Source: Sarcomyxa edulis (Eukaryota; Basidiomycota; Agaricomycetes; Agaricales; Mycenaceae). From it: a stretch of DNA of 64,000 nt. A program made the position numbers and the translations under genes. The stretch's first letter is position 1; the number at the start of each line of letters is the position of its first letter. Under the pieces are notes generated by a model. It did not search any database and was not told the DNA's origin. It was given only the letters and a program-made list of their open reading frames with translations. Positions 53,885-64,000 of this stretch are shown here, in pieces. The DNA lies in the NCBI GenBank assembly GCA_009761415.1, contig QUOL01000012.1:573001-637000 (forward strand), written 5' to 3'.

Positions 53885-55614
53885 TCATTTGTGCGGAAAG
53901 AGACGATCACCTGTCAAAGCAGTCGCTCGGGCACCGCCCGGACGATCCTGGTGATTATATTGGAAAACGTCCTTTTCTTCCACAGCCCCCCGAAGATTGA
54001 GAATGAGGCGAGACACCATCAAGCTTGTTATCCTGCAGGAAGTGTTAGTTGCTCGATCCTTCGATAGTATTTGTGCATAGTAAGATACGGACAAAGTGCT
54101 GAAGCTTGCGTTGACCGCTTTGATATCTGCCTTTGAGAAAGTTCAAGTCATGAAATGAGCCTAGTAGGAATGAACGGGTAGACTGACTGGAGCGAGCTGG
54201 AAGAGGGGAACTGCTTTTAACATGCTTCAAGACGGACTATATACACACGTGAGACTTACTATGAACATAAGGACTGTGATGATATTGGCAGCACAGATGA
54301 CCCCAAAATATACAATACCTTGATCGTTTGTCAGACGGGATCAGTTGTCGAAGTGCTGAACACTCACCATCGCGCATGATAACTTCAATTAGAGATTTAG
54401 TATTCTTTTGCGTGGTTTGTCGGTACAGAACGATCGTCCGACATAAAGTTGCAATGAAAACAGTAAAATCTGTTCATCGTTTATCGAGACAGCTCTGAAC
54501 GGACTAACCGAGGAACCCACCGAAAGCGAGTTCCGCAACCCAGGTGTATACAAATCGCGTCCTGCTGGGAAGATTGTCAATGTGAATTTGATAGGTCATC
54601 CAAGATACGACTCACGTTGCAGACCTTCCTACCAAAATACACCCCACGAGTCCTGAAAACGAGATTACAGGAACCCGCAGCGAGGAAAGATCAAAGCCAT
54701 ACCTGGAGGAAGATCAAGACTCGTTCCATCTGTGAAAGCCCACTTCGAGAGAAAATGATACACAACAAGAAACGTTAGACAATTAGGTTTAGGTTAGGTA
54801 TTAGAGCTGTAACGCACGATTTTTACACCCAATTCTGCTGCTAATAGTACACTCACAGCTATCGCTATCGCTCGGCTTCGTGAATATATGGCGTATAATC
54901 TTAGGATAAAAATGACTGCGTGATGATTGAACATACTATCCGGGAATCGATATCGAAGGCACGTACGTCCTATGGCAAGCGCAGTGAAGAGCTTAAGCGC
55001 CTCGGGGTATAATACATATCGATTACAGGTGGACTTTCTCCAAGGATCGTGGAATGCTGATGTGCAAGCTCAGTGGTCGGCGAACCAAAAGCGACTTCGA
55101 TGTCGATAAAATGCGTACAAACTATGATCACGATGTATCCTAGCGGGGAAAGATATCGATTCTAGAGGACACTAAATCACTAGAACAGAGAGAGTGGTAG
55201 AATAACGCACCATGAACCAAAGTACAGTTACTGCTGTGAATTTCCGCTTCCAGATTTTCTCGATTTCGTCTTGCGGGTATGCTGATTAGATTATGGTCAT
55301 CAGTGGGATGTGCCAAAATGTACTGTAGCGAGATATTAACAGATCTGGAGATCGAAAAGGGCACAAAGACTTCACATACCCTCCAAACGTGAGTGCAATG
55401 TCATAAAATAGCATTACTTGTTACAGTGGGTCAGTCTTCGAGCAAAATATCCACATAGGCGTGGATGTCGCACCACACGACGCCAAAGAGAACATCTTGG
55501 CAGCCATTCTATGCGGAGCGAAAAGTCAACATTCGTTTCCGGATGTCTGATGTCCTAGACTCACAGATGGTCAGCAGTAACCGCCAGCTCTGCTGGGGAT
55601 AGGACAGAGCTCAT
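53885..55614 (-). CDS. DUF6533 seven-helix membrane protein
   Basis: A membrane protein family very expanded in mushrooms; biochemical role unknown. ATG 55612-55614 (MSSVLSPAELAVTADHL). Nine or so short exons keep one frame: 'KMFSLASCVMLFYDIALTFG', then 'YPQDEIEKIWKRKFTAVTVL', then 'MNRYLSPLGYIVI' (the DUF6533 hallmark), then 'STCNRYVLYPEALKLFTALA' and 'VIFILRLYAIYSRSRAIAIA'. Further on are 'TRFVYTWVAELAFGG', 'KNTKSLIEVIMRDGIVYFG' and 'VICAANIITVLMFI', and finally 'ITSLMVSRLILNLRGAV'. Stop at 53885-53887. It contains about seven hydrophobic segments with a cytosolic basic tail. No stop or frameshift noticed. Confidence 0.78.
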
Positions 55615-56149
55615 ATCGACGGCGTAGTGAAAAGAGAGCCGCGTTGAAGAGAAACCGATATAACACGCTCTTTGTTGTCATTCTAAAGGCCTAAATCATT
55701 GATGCCGTAAGTACCAACGAAAATCAATAACCAGGACACCGGCATGCTTCACACCTTCGAGGGGTTCTTCTGTTACGGTAACAGCTATTGGTGGCATGAG
55801 GACAAAAGGCCAAATACAGCATCATCATTGGGGAGCGTGTCATCTCAGAAGCATCAACGTGAGAAATATATTGATGGCTTGACGCTCGCCGCGCTATGTA
55901 AATTGGGGATTGGAAAAAAACGAGGAGAGTCTTGCAAGGAGCAAAGCGGAGGCCTCATCTAGAACAAAACGATGCATTCGGGTCAAAACTTGCGACTGAT
56001 TATATGGAGCAAGCTGACCTCTTAATCAGTCGAGCTCACCCTCGAGGTGATTTCCTTAAGCTTACCTTTCCATTCAACTTTCATTCGACCTGTTCATAAC
56101 CAATGAGAATTCGCGTTTACCTGTCACTGTCTTGGATTTATAGTGTCTG
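55615..56149. other. Intergenic region
   Basis: Promoter side of the DUF6533 gene and 3' flank of the MFS gene. Plus ORF 55744-55962 is unsupported. Confidence 0.4.
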
Positions 56150-58876
56150 TTACACGAGGTAGCGAAAGCCTTTCCTCTTCTCCATGGCTTGTTCGAAGGT
56201 TATGCCTTCCAAGCGAGCTGCCTCCTCCACTCTGGCCCGATTTGTACCTCTCAAGATATTCTTCTCGTCAATGTCAAGAGCACGATTAACGCGAACAAGC
56301 ATCTGACGAATGACTTGACATCATGTATTCAATTTCATAATCCATTCATAACATGAACATATGACATACCAAGTGCAAGAACGCTGCTCAGGACCAGTGA
56401 TGCGAGGGAGATCGCCATGCTTTGATGGTATTGCGGACCCCATGCCGCTTTCCAGGTGTACGAGCCTATCAAGTTTCCTAGGTTTCCACAGCTATTTTCT
56501 CGAATTAAGAAATAGAACCGCCGAACCATTTGATCACGGCTTACCCGTTAACGATGCCTGTAATTTCACCCAATCTTCGTAAGCATATGACCACACAACA
56601 GAACAATAAGAAGGTCCAACCCATAGCAGTCGCTCGCTTTGCTGGAGGTCTGGGTATGGCGTTAGATACCCAAACTAGAGTCATCGCGAAGCCTAAGAAC
56701 AGGTATGTAACTGGTAAGCCAGTGCCGAAACCAAGACCTTCTACAATTTATTCACTGACCGGCATATCCGCAAGCCATCAAGAACATGGAAACATAACGT
56801 CCTGCGATGGACATGGTGCTCAAGGCGATTATGAACCCTAAAATGACCCCCCACCACCAACCAGCGATATGGAAGAATCGCTCTCCTGTTCGGTCTCCAG
56901 GAAGGAGTCAGCCGGGTCAAAACATAGCTGGCATGAACGAAGAAATCTCACCAGCATGCCAAGCGCTCACGCAACAAACGATTGCTGCCAAAATCCAGGG
57001 TGGTCTGAGTGATTGTAAGTCAGGTGCGGCGATAAGAAAATGAAGAACATACGCCGCAAGTAACAAGGAAATTGTAGTCGAGAATCCGAGCGTCTCTGTC
57101 AGACTGTAAATGGAGGTATTTAACAATGAGTAACACTGCCACTGAGTGCTGACAAAACGTACGTCGGGAAGAAGTTGACGAAGCTTAGACCCAGAAGTTG
57201 GGAAAGCGCCATCACCGAGAATATGTACACTTTCGGATCTTTCAAGGCGAGTTTCAGCCCTTCCATAGGACTGTCTGTCACATCGTCTTTGTCCGCCTCT
57301 CCAGCATCCTAATGTAGGGGAGTTAGAGACGATCGTGAAATATAGACAAGAACTAGGTACCTCGGCGAGGCGGGCTTGGGCCAGACGCCGATCTGCGGCA
57401 ATAATCCAACGTGTATTCTCGGGCTAATCATGGCATAGCTACCTCAGTATCAACACATAACGCCAAGGATCATACGGACATAGTCTGGAAGTAGCCATCT
57501 AAGGGGAGTACGTCAATATTCCTCCACCGAGAGACTCTTGAATGGATACACACAAGGTCTGGAGACCAACAAATATGGTGATAGCCCCCTGAAAGAGATC
57601 ATTGGTCACGGAAGACAGTGCCTGATGAAGTTTGAGTACCTCAATGTAGAATAGCCTGTCACGTATAGCGTCAGTCAAGACTTCCAAGATGTTATGAGAT
57701 TATACATACCATCGCCACGCTCTTATGCCGAGTTTGCCTTCCATATTAGCCAATATACCAGCCGCCATGAGCTAGATTGCAGATGTCAGTCCACGAGTAA
57801 GTAGTAATGTGTGGCTATGCAGGGCGATTGACTCACACTTCCAAAAGCATTAGACACTAACAAACCGGCGTAGAGAATGGCAGAACGGAATGCCAATTCC
57901 TGCAGAGCAGATCAGTACGTTGGATTGATCTAGGTGGTGATTTTGAACCTTTTTCGTGTACCACCTCGAGAGCAAATACATAGCACCAGGATAGAACGCG
58001 GCCTGTGACATTTAATCCATCAGAAGATCCAGAGGCGATAGAACTCGAGGGGTATCAAACCTCCGGTAGACCGATGAAGACACGACAGAGCATTATCCCA
58101 GTGAAGTTTTTGGTGACCTAGAGTGGGCCAGTCAGGATAGGACAATTGAAAGTGTTGAATGGAATCGGCGTACACCTGTCAGCAAACTCGTAAGGCCCCA
58201 AAGTACGACACAAGTTCCGATATAAAAGGACGGTCTATGATCGTTTGGTCAGGAAACGACAAATAAAGTACCAGATAAAAGGACCTAGTGACTCTGTTGA
58301 GCATCTAGGGTAATGCACATTAAACGAAGATAGCCTTCTGTAGATGTATGAATAGCATACCATGCTGTTGATTGTATGGTAATGAGCAGATGTTGTGTCA
58401 GAACATCGAGCGAGCGCTTACTTCGAAGGTATTTGGGCCGGACAATAGGACGCGTAAAGGATGGCAATCAGGGTTGAGTACTGTATATCTGTACAACAGG
58501 TTCAATTTGGAATTTCGAGATTCGCTTGACAATAGATATAACCTGTGAGATGCAAGTCTTGTTCCATTCCCTGCAAGCGGGCCGTTGTGATTGCTGTTCG
58601 CTGAACACTGGGATCAGAAACAGCCACCACAGACTCAATGAAAGAACGTACGTCGATGTAATTCATGATAAATATGACGAATATGGTGGGCATCAGCCTG
58701 AAGTCAAGTTTACGCACAAGCTTCCGTTCTGCGTCGGTCCTCGCCTGCGAACCTGGCTCAGGTAAGTCACGGTCTGGATAGATCGTGTCATTTGTCGGCG
58801 ACTTTTCCACGTAGGAGAGAACCCTGTCTTTGTCGGACGGAGTGGGACTAGCCATAGTGTTGTAAGCGATTGCCAA
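56150..58876 (-). CDS. MFS transporter, Dal5/anion:cation symporter type
   Basis: Plasma-membrane permease of the allantoate/nicotinate/vitamin (Dal5, Tna1-like) group; substrate not predictable. Start ATG 58874-58876 or the second Met (MASPTPSDKDRVL). TM1 region 'RKLDFRLMPTIFVIFIMNYI'. After introns come 'RTAITTARLQGMEQDLHLT', then 'IQYSTLIAILYASYCPAQIP' and 'NRVTRPSFYIGTCVVLWGL'. 'NFTGIMLCRVFIGLPE' is the signature loop, then 'AAFYPGAMYLLSRWYTKKE' and 'AMLYAGLL'-like 'RSAILYAGLLVSNAFG'. The C-terminus is 'RVEEAARLEGITFEQAMEKR', then KGFRYLV and stop at 56150-56152. More than ten short introns are present, and one appears to flank a 4-nt exon (58362-58365). Confidence 0.85.
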
Positions 58877-59557
58877 CTGGGGGGGTCGAGCGTATCTTAG
58901 TGACGTTTAGTCTACTTATGCCATTCACGGTGCCTGGTCGTGCCGGGATTTGGAATATGAATAGGGCACCAAAAGTATGACTTTCAGCGGTGCGATACGT
59001 AGAGGGCACATGAGAAGACCACGGCACTCCACCAGCAGCCGCGGGTCATACGGACATACCCCGGTGCATGGAGTGGTATTGCTAGATCGAAAAGATACTA
59101 GTCAAGGACGAAGGTCTCTATTGTTAGAAGCGATTTGCTCACCTTTCTACGTTCTACAACCTTCTCGTCGTGAATTTTGATCACCTGCCGAGTCAGCTGT
59201 TCCGATAACAGGAATGTCCTACCTACCCGCAGGCTAAACCGCACACACAGGCCTTCCAACGACCAACGACATTATTGGAAGGAAGGAAGACACGTACGAT
59301 ATAAGTGATGCACCAAGTTTACTCCAGTTCGCCACCCGGTACCGCCTGCATGAAAAAAGCAATGTTTGCAATAAATTATGTGCGTCCATAAATAAGTACG
59401 ACATGCAGTCAATCCACTTCAGCGCGATACAGACCTTCGAACCATCCCGCCCAAAAAGACCTGCGTACTTACATTATATGTATATGTTCAATAATATCGA
59501 AAGCGATGTCCGTCACAGAAGAAAACGAAAGATAGCATGAATATAGATGTTGGCTTA
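58877..59557. other. Intergenic region between MFS and GH5 genes
   Basis: Upstream region of the MFS gene and 3' flank of GH5. No gene seen. Confidence 0.45.
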
Positions 59558-62500
59558 TCAAGAGCCGGTGCATGTAGCGGTTGGGAGAGCAGCACTGACC
59601 GCATTCCATGGGCTATAAAGGTAGAGAGTTAGCACCTGATGGATGATCGAGTATAAAAAGATGCACGAACTCGGGGTACGAGCATCCAGCGACAGTCCTG
59701 GATCAGCCCAAGCTATTAGACGTTAAAAGAAGTAACAAAAAAATCGCAACATACACATAAGCAGAAGCAGTATCTGCAGAATTATTCCACCCGGTCCCAA
59801 CCACCGCAGATGGGGCTGCAGTAAATGTTGGCGCGAATAATGACTTGACGCTTCCCGTCGGTGTGTACGTGGGTAAAAGGGAGACTTGCGTGCCTGAGAA
59901 TGACGGTGAGATCGTGGTAGGAGGGAAACTGTGTGAAGAGGTTTGTGCTGTGTTCACCGTCCCGGCGCCCGCCTGGGTATAACACAAAAAAAGCGTCACT
60001 AAGATTGAACAAGGGACTGTATATAGGATGGACTCACGCCTCCGGTTGCGGTTGCGGGGTATGTTCCGTCGAACAAGGTTGAGGAACCAAGGACTGAGGC
60101 GCAGTGACCAATGGCTTCTCGAGGATCTACCAGTCGTTTGAGTTATTGAGGGATCGGAAGTGGGGATGACATCATATGAGCATACCTTTGGGAATCCACC
60201 CTTCCTGTAGCCCTAATCTATAATGCCAAAGCGGGCTAGAGGACGTTCCAAGAACAGTAGAGTTCCCGATTTTCCAGGTCCAGAAAAAGAAATTTTGTAG
60301 AGCGTCCATTGTTGCTAGTGTTACTTGTTTGAGACTTGTAATCAGCGTAGAGTTGTACGACTGTAGAAAGCGGTGATCCCGTCAACACGTAGTGGGTATT
60401 CCTCAAACATATTGCCACTTACAGCCCAATCATCCCACTCTGCACAATTGGGGTAATTCGGAGTTGATCCAATGCCATTGAGCCTATAATCGCGAAGGTA
60501 AAACTTATGAGCTATGTAGCAGTCGGCGAGTAGCAGACAACGACTTGCCATAGACCGCAATTATTGATCGCAGTAGAAAACTCGCCGCCCAAAGTCACAC
60601 CAAATTTGGCTTGTGAGACATTAGTCGCAATAGCCCAGGCACTTCAGAATAAGATGAGCGAAGGAGAAGTAAGAGACGCGGTGACGAAGACAGCGTACCA
60701 GGGCTTGACTGCCATTTGGTCTGGGCTGCGATAGACAAGATAAAGTCAACGTCGGTAGATAGTGTCAGGTTGTCAGCAGCACGTACGAGCTCGTCATATC
60801 ATTCATAAACGCTAAATACTGTAGAGGGGGAGTGTTAGAATCCTTGCCGCTGCAAATTTCAGTGCAATGAATTCACGCACGGGATGCTGGTCCAGAGCAA
60901 CGCGATCAGCTCCTGCAAGGAACCTTGTATGAAGAGTCAGCTATCAAGTTCTGACCGAGACCAACTCTTTACTCACCCTTCCCATATGGCGACCTACAAA
61001 ACCAAGCCATCAGTCAAAAAGAACATCTGATCGAAAAGAAGGAAACACGCATACCCCTTGAAATCCCTCGTGGATAGCGATATAAGGACCTGCTCCGGCG
61101 CCGATTCCACTGCATATAGTAAAACCTCAGTAAAAAAAAGATCAAGACCAGAAGACACGAGTAATTTCTTACGATGACGTCCGCATAGCCTCATACGCCG
61201 CAAAATAAAAACTCTGCACCCCTACTTGACCGATCGTTCCCCATAGAATCTCGTTGACGATACCCACACTAAGAAAGTAATCACAAATCAGTTTTCTGAC
61301 AACATATTTCGCCCGAGAAAGACGAAGGAGGAGAGAAATGTGCGTACACCCCAACGACGTCTCGGTATTGGTCCTGAGAGACGAATTCTGTGATGATTCG
61401 GAGATACGTGAGGGTACGTTGAGCGTTCGCAATACCCATCACTCCGTTCATGCTGTGGGAAAGGAAGCCATTAGGATCCAGATGAATCAATGAATTACGA
61501 GAGAGTGGACTTGCAAATTAACGGTGCCGCCTTGGTTTCGAGGGGACCGTTAGTTATTTGGATGAAATCAAGACAGAATAAAACGAAGGTTCGCTGACTT
61601 TTTCCAGAATGATTCTTCGGAGATATACACGTCAATTATAGCTCTACAACACAATATACACGAAACACAGCTGACTTACCCATCCGTTTTGACTACCTGG
61701 GAGAGCGTGGAGATCTAGATATATCCGTATCCCGTATTTTCGTCCCCATTGGACACTATCCGAAAGTTCGATGAGCATGCACCATACGGGGCGTCGAATG
61801 GCGAGATACGCACGCTTTTAAGAAGTACGTCCAACATGTCCCGACGAGGAACGGTTCGTCACCGATTGCCTCTATTGCCCAAAATCCGATAGGTATGCGA
61901 ACCCAATTCAAGCCGGCACCGGCGATTTCTGCAAAGTCTTGTTCCGTCTAGAAATGCAAGTGTGAATATTAATGAGGCCATTTCGCGTAGATAGAACTGA
62001 CGATGAAAGTAGCGTAATGAGCTTCCATCTCCGTGGCTAGGTTAGCCCCCATGGCTTGCGACAGGGTCCATTCGTCGACGATCGGGATGCTACTCGAGTT
62101 GATGTATTTCTCGTAAAGACTCGGTACGATGAACGGTTCCGTGACTTGGTAAGAAAGATGAGTTTGGGGACACATTCCAGTGGTGCGAATCAAAAGCTTA
62201 CCTAGCCATCCTCTGAAGGCAAAAATGAGAAGATTTAGTCCAGTGAGCTTGACTAGAGACTGTGGATCCACTTACCCGAGATTGACACCTCTAGCGACAT
62301 CGGTACCCCATACCCACTCTTCCGTCCCAATTCGCTTACTCCAGCTCTGAGCCTTCCCTCCAGTCCCGAACGGCTTGGTAGGATCAGCAGCCCAGTCACC
62401 ACCAAAGTCATTCGTGTATATGAACGTCGAGTTATCCTCTGCTGTGATTGTACTTCCCGTCGTTCCAGAGGTAGCGATATTCTTGGACGACGAGCCGCCC

Positions 62501-62966
62501 CCACTCGATGACGAATTCGTCGTTGAACTAGGAGATGAAGAAGGACTGGCACTCGAGGATGTGTTATTGTTACTGTTATGTTTGCTGAGAGTAACTCCAA
62601 GGGCGACAGCTACCGCGACGGCGACCACGGCCAAAACACCGCATGCAATGATGATATTTCTCTTTCTGTGAGATCCACGAGGCTTCGCGAAAGGAACTGC
62701 GCGACTGGTGCCCTCTTTTAGTGGTGCGTCAGTGAAGAATTCGGGATTTGAAGCGTTGATATTGTACTGCGAATCATCTCGATACTGCGAGGCGAATTCT
62801 CAACGGTCAGATTCGGCAAATATAGGCCTCTGATGGTACGCACCATGCCCATGTAATTGTCCTCTGCAGGCCACTGTCCCTGGTCCTGATGTAAACCTGG
62901 AGAAGGCTGAGGGGACATCTCAAGCGAATCCTCCTGCGTCGAGACATTCTTGTAATGGCCTACCAT
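59558..62966 (-). CDS. Membrane-anchored exo-beta-1,3-glucanase (GH5)
   Basis: Cell-wall glucan hydrolase with a type II membrane anchor. ATG 62964-62966 (MVGHYKNVSTQEDSLEMSP). A cytosolic N-terminus is followed by 'IIIACGVLAVVAVAVAVALG' as the transmembrane helix and a Ser/Thr/Gly-rich stalk. The catalytic domain starts at 'WGTDVARGVNLG', then 'VTEPFIVPSLYEKYINSSS'. The acid/base Glu is in 'VGIVNEILWGTIGQV', and the nucleophile Glu in 'GVTLGGEFSTAINNCGLW'. The C-terminus reads 'TVAGCSYPDPWNAVSAALP' and TATCTGS, stop at 59558-59560. About fifteen to twenty short introns are present. One, starting at 60548, has a GC donor (TATG/GCAAGT) that restores 'CGLWLNG'. Residues are complete, so it is probably active in wall remodelling. 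Confidence 0.88.
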
Positions 62967-64000
62967 GTTGGCAGTCGGAGAGAAAAGGGAGCAAAGAATG
63001 AGGAAAAGCCCGTCATGGTATATTAGTTACGACTTGAGCGCTGATGGAGCGGCTGGGTCGTGTTCAGGGCAAAGATGGCCGAAGTCGAAATGGAGGCTAA
63101 CTTGAAAGCTTGTCACGTCGATCGAACGACCGTCCGACGACTTGGACGTGAAGCGAGATAAAATTTCACAATTCCATGCTAGACTCTCTCTCATATTCTG
63201 CTTCATCAATAGCATTCATGGCTCTTGAAGAACACCAGGCAAGACTTTAGATACCAGCTTCCAAAAACCTCCGAGAAAAAAAGTTGTCTTGGCCAGGCCC
63301 TAACGGCGATTATCCACCGTGGACAGAGTCCATTCGGGTCTCCCATCTGCCATGATCATCCTCGTTTCCTACCATCATTCAATGGCAAACTCAAGCTTCC
63401 CAGTAGCAGCAAGATGGGTGGCTCATGTAAGTAGCTCAAGCTGTTTAAGATCCAGACGGTAGTGGTACACGTGGGTCATCCTCAGAGTCAAGCTTCGTTC
63501 CACACGCATACCTCCTGGCATCATCTCGTACGTTCGACTCAAAGCTTACTTTCCTTGAGGCCAACTGCTGTGGTTCTGATGATTCTTTTCCAGTGAAGCC
63601 AGTACCCTGAAAAACAGTCGTTGCAATTCGAGAATTCGAAGCTCCTTATCGTCGTGTACCTCTATCATTCAATTCTTCCCATGGAATCCCGTATCACCAC
63701 AATTTCCCATGCTCATCGGAACCTTCTCCTTTTCTAGCCGATGCTCTGCATATCCTACATTTTTTGTTGCAATCGCAAGATCGCAAGGGCGCTGTAGAAT
63801 GCTTGATCTGATCTCCACAATCTAATCTAATCTAATCCTTGCTTGTTCACCACTCTTTTGCCAAACAACCTTCCTCAGTTCCGATCGTCGGACTGGAATA
63901 TCACGTGTGTGATTGGCTACGCTTCTCAAGATCTCAGACTCTTTGTTTCTGATAACGGAAACAAAGACATAACCAACGCCGATCCATCTCATTCCCCCAG
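62967..64000. other. Upstream region of the GH5 gene, no gene seen
   Basis: About 1 kb with only short ORFs (for example 63225-63434 plus). An ATCTA pentamer is repeated near 63819-63838. It may hold the promoter of GH5 and the start of a gene beyond the window. Confidence 0.4.

Overview
The window looks like a mushroom-forming basidiomycete (Agaricomycetes) chromosome. Genes carry many short introns (about 45-60 nt, GT-AG). Families typical of that group are present: KDZ transposases with a CxC2 zinc cluster, a fungal TET/JBP dioxygenase, DUF6533 membrane proteins and an agaricomycete-type kinase. No prokaryotic features are seen.

Left and centre (1-46.5 kb) are mobile-element territory. 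A KDZ transposase (minus, cut by the window edge), a small orphan gene and a TET/JBP-like dioxygenase gene lie at 1-6 kb. Directly upstream of the TET/JBP gene, and possibly inside its 5' part, sits a very long LTR retrotransposon (6075-39742). Its 1985/1984-bp LTRs begin TGTGA and end TCACA, differ by only five transitions and one homopolymer indel, and are flanked by a GCGT target duplication. Next to the 5' LTR are gag-protease and an intact reverse transcriptase-RNase H-integrase ORF, joined by an apparent +1 frameshift at CCT TAG.

Downstream of pol the element carries intron-containing genes on the opposite strand. First comes a zinc-cluster gene (15.7-18.3 kb) split by one in-frame TAG. 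After a nested block comes a tandem array of six diverged paralogues (32.4-37.6 kb). These share an arginine-rich 'LRPM..IIE' segment, an intron at the same place and an '(I/V/L)P.EA' motif just after it. I do not recognise this family. It is the best candidate for something undescribed.

A nested block of about 13.7 kb (roughly 18.7-32.4 kb) interrupts the retroelement. It carries three accessory genes, here called A, B and C, then a complete second KDZ transposase, then a repeat-rich tail with purine-rich minisatellites and a tRNA-like sequence. Homologues of A, B and C (B', C', A') lie just outside the retroelement at 41.0-46.5 kb. A/A' and B/B' keep the same intron positions, and C and C' both end in an RNase H1 N-terminal (viroplasmin-like) domain. 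Without the retroelement the flank reads KDZ - small gene - TET/JBP - B' - C' - A'. The window therefore holds two KDZ modules, each with an A/B/C set and one with TET/JBP.

The right third (47-64 kb) is ordinary chromosome, almost all on the minus strand: a short helical protein, an agaricomycete protein kinase, ribonucleotide reductase small subunit (RNR2), a DUF6533 seven-helix membrane protein, a Dal5-like MFS permease and a membrane-anchored GH5 exo-beta-1,3-glucanase. Exon models were made by hand from splice sites and reading frame. Boundaries of the nested block and of low-confidence genes are approximate.
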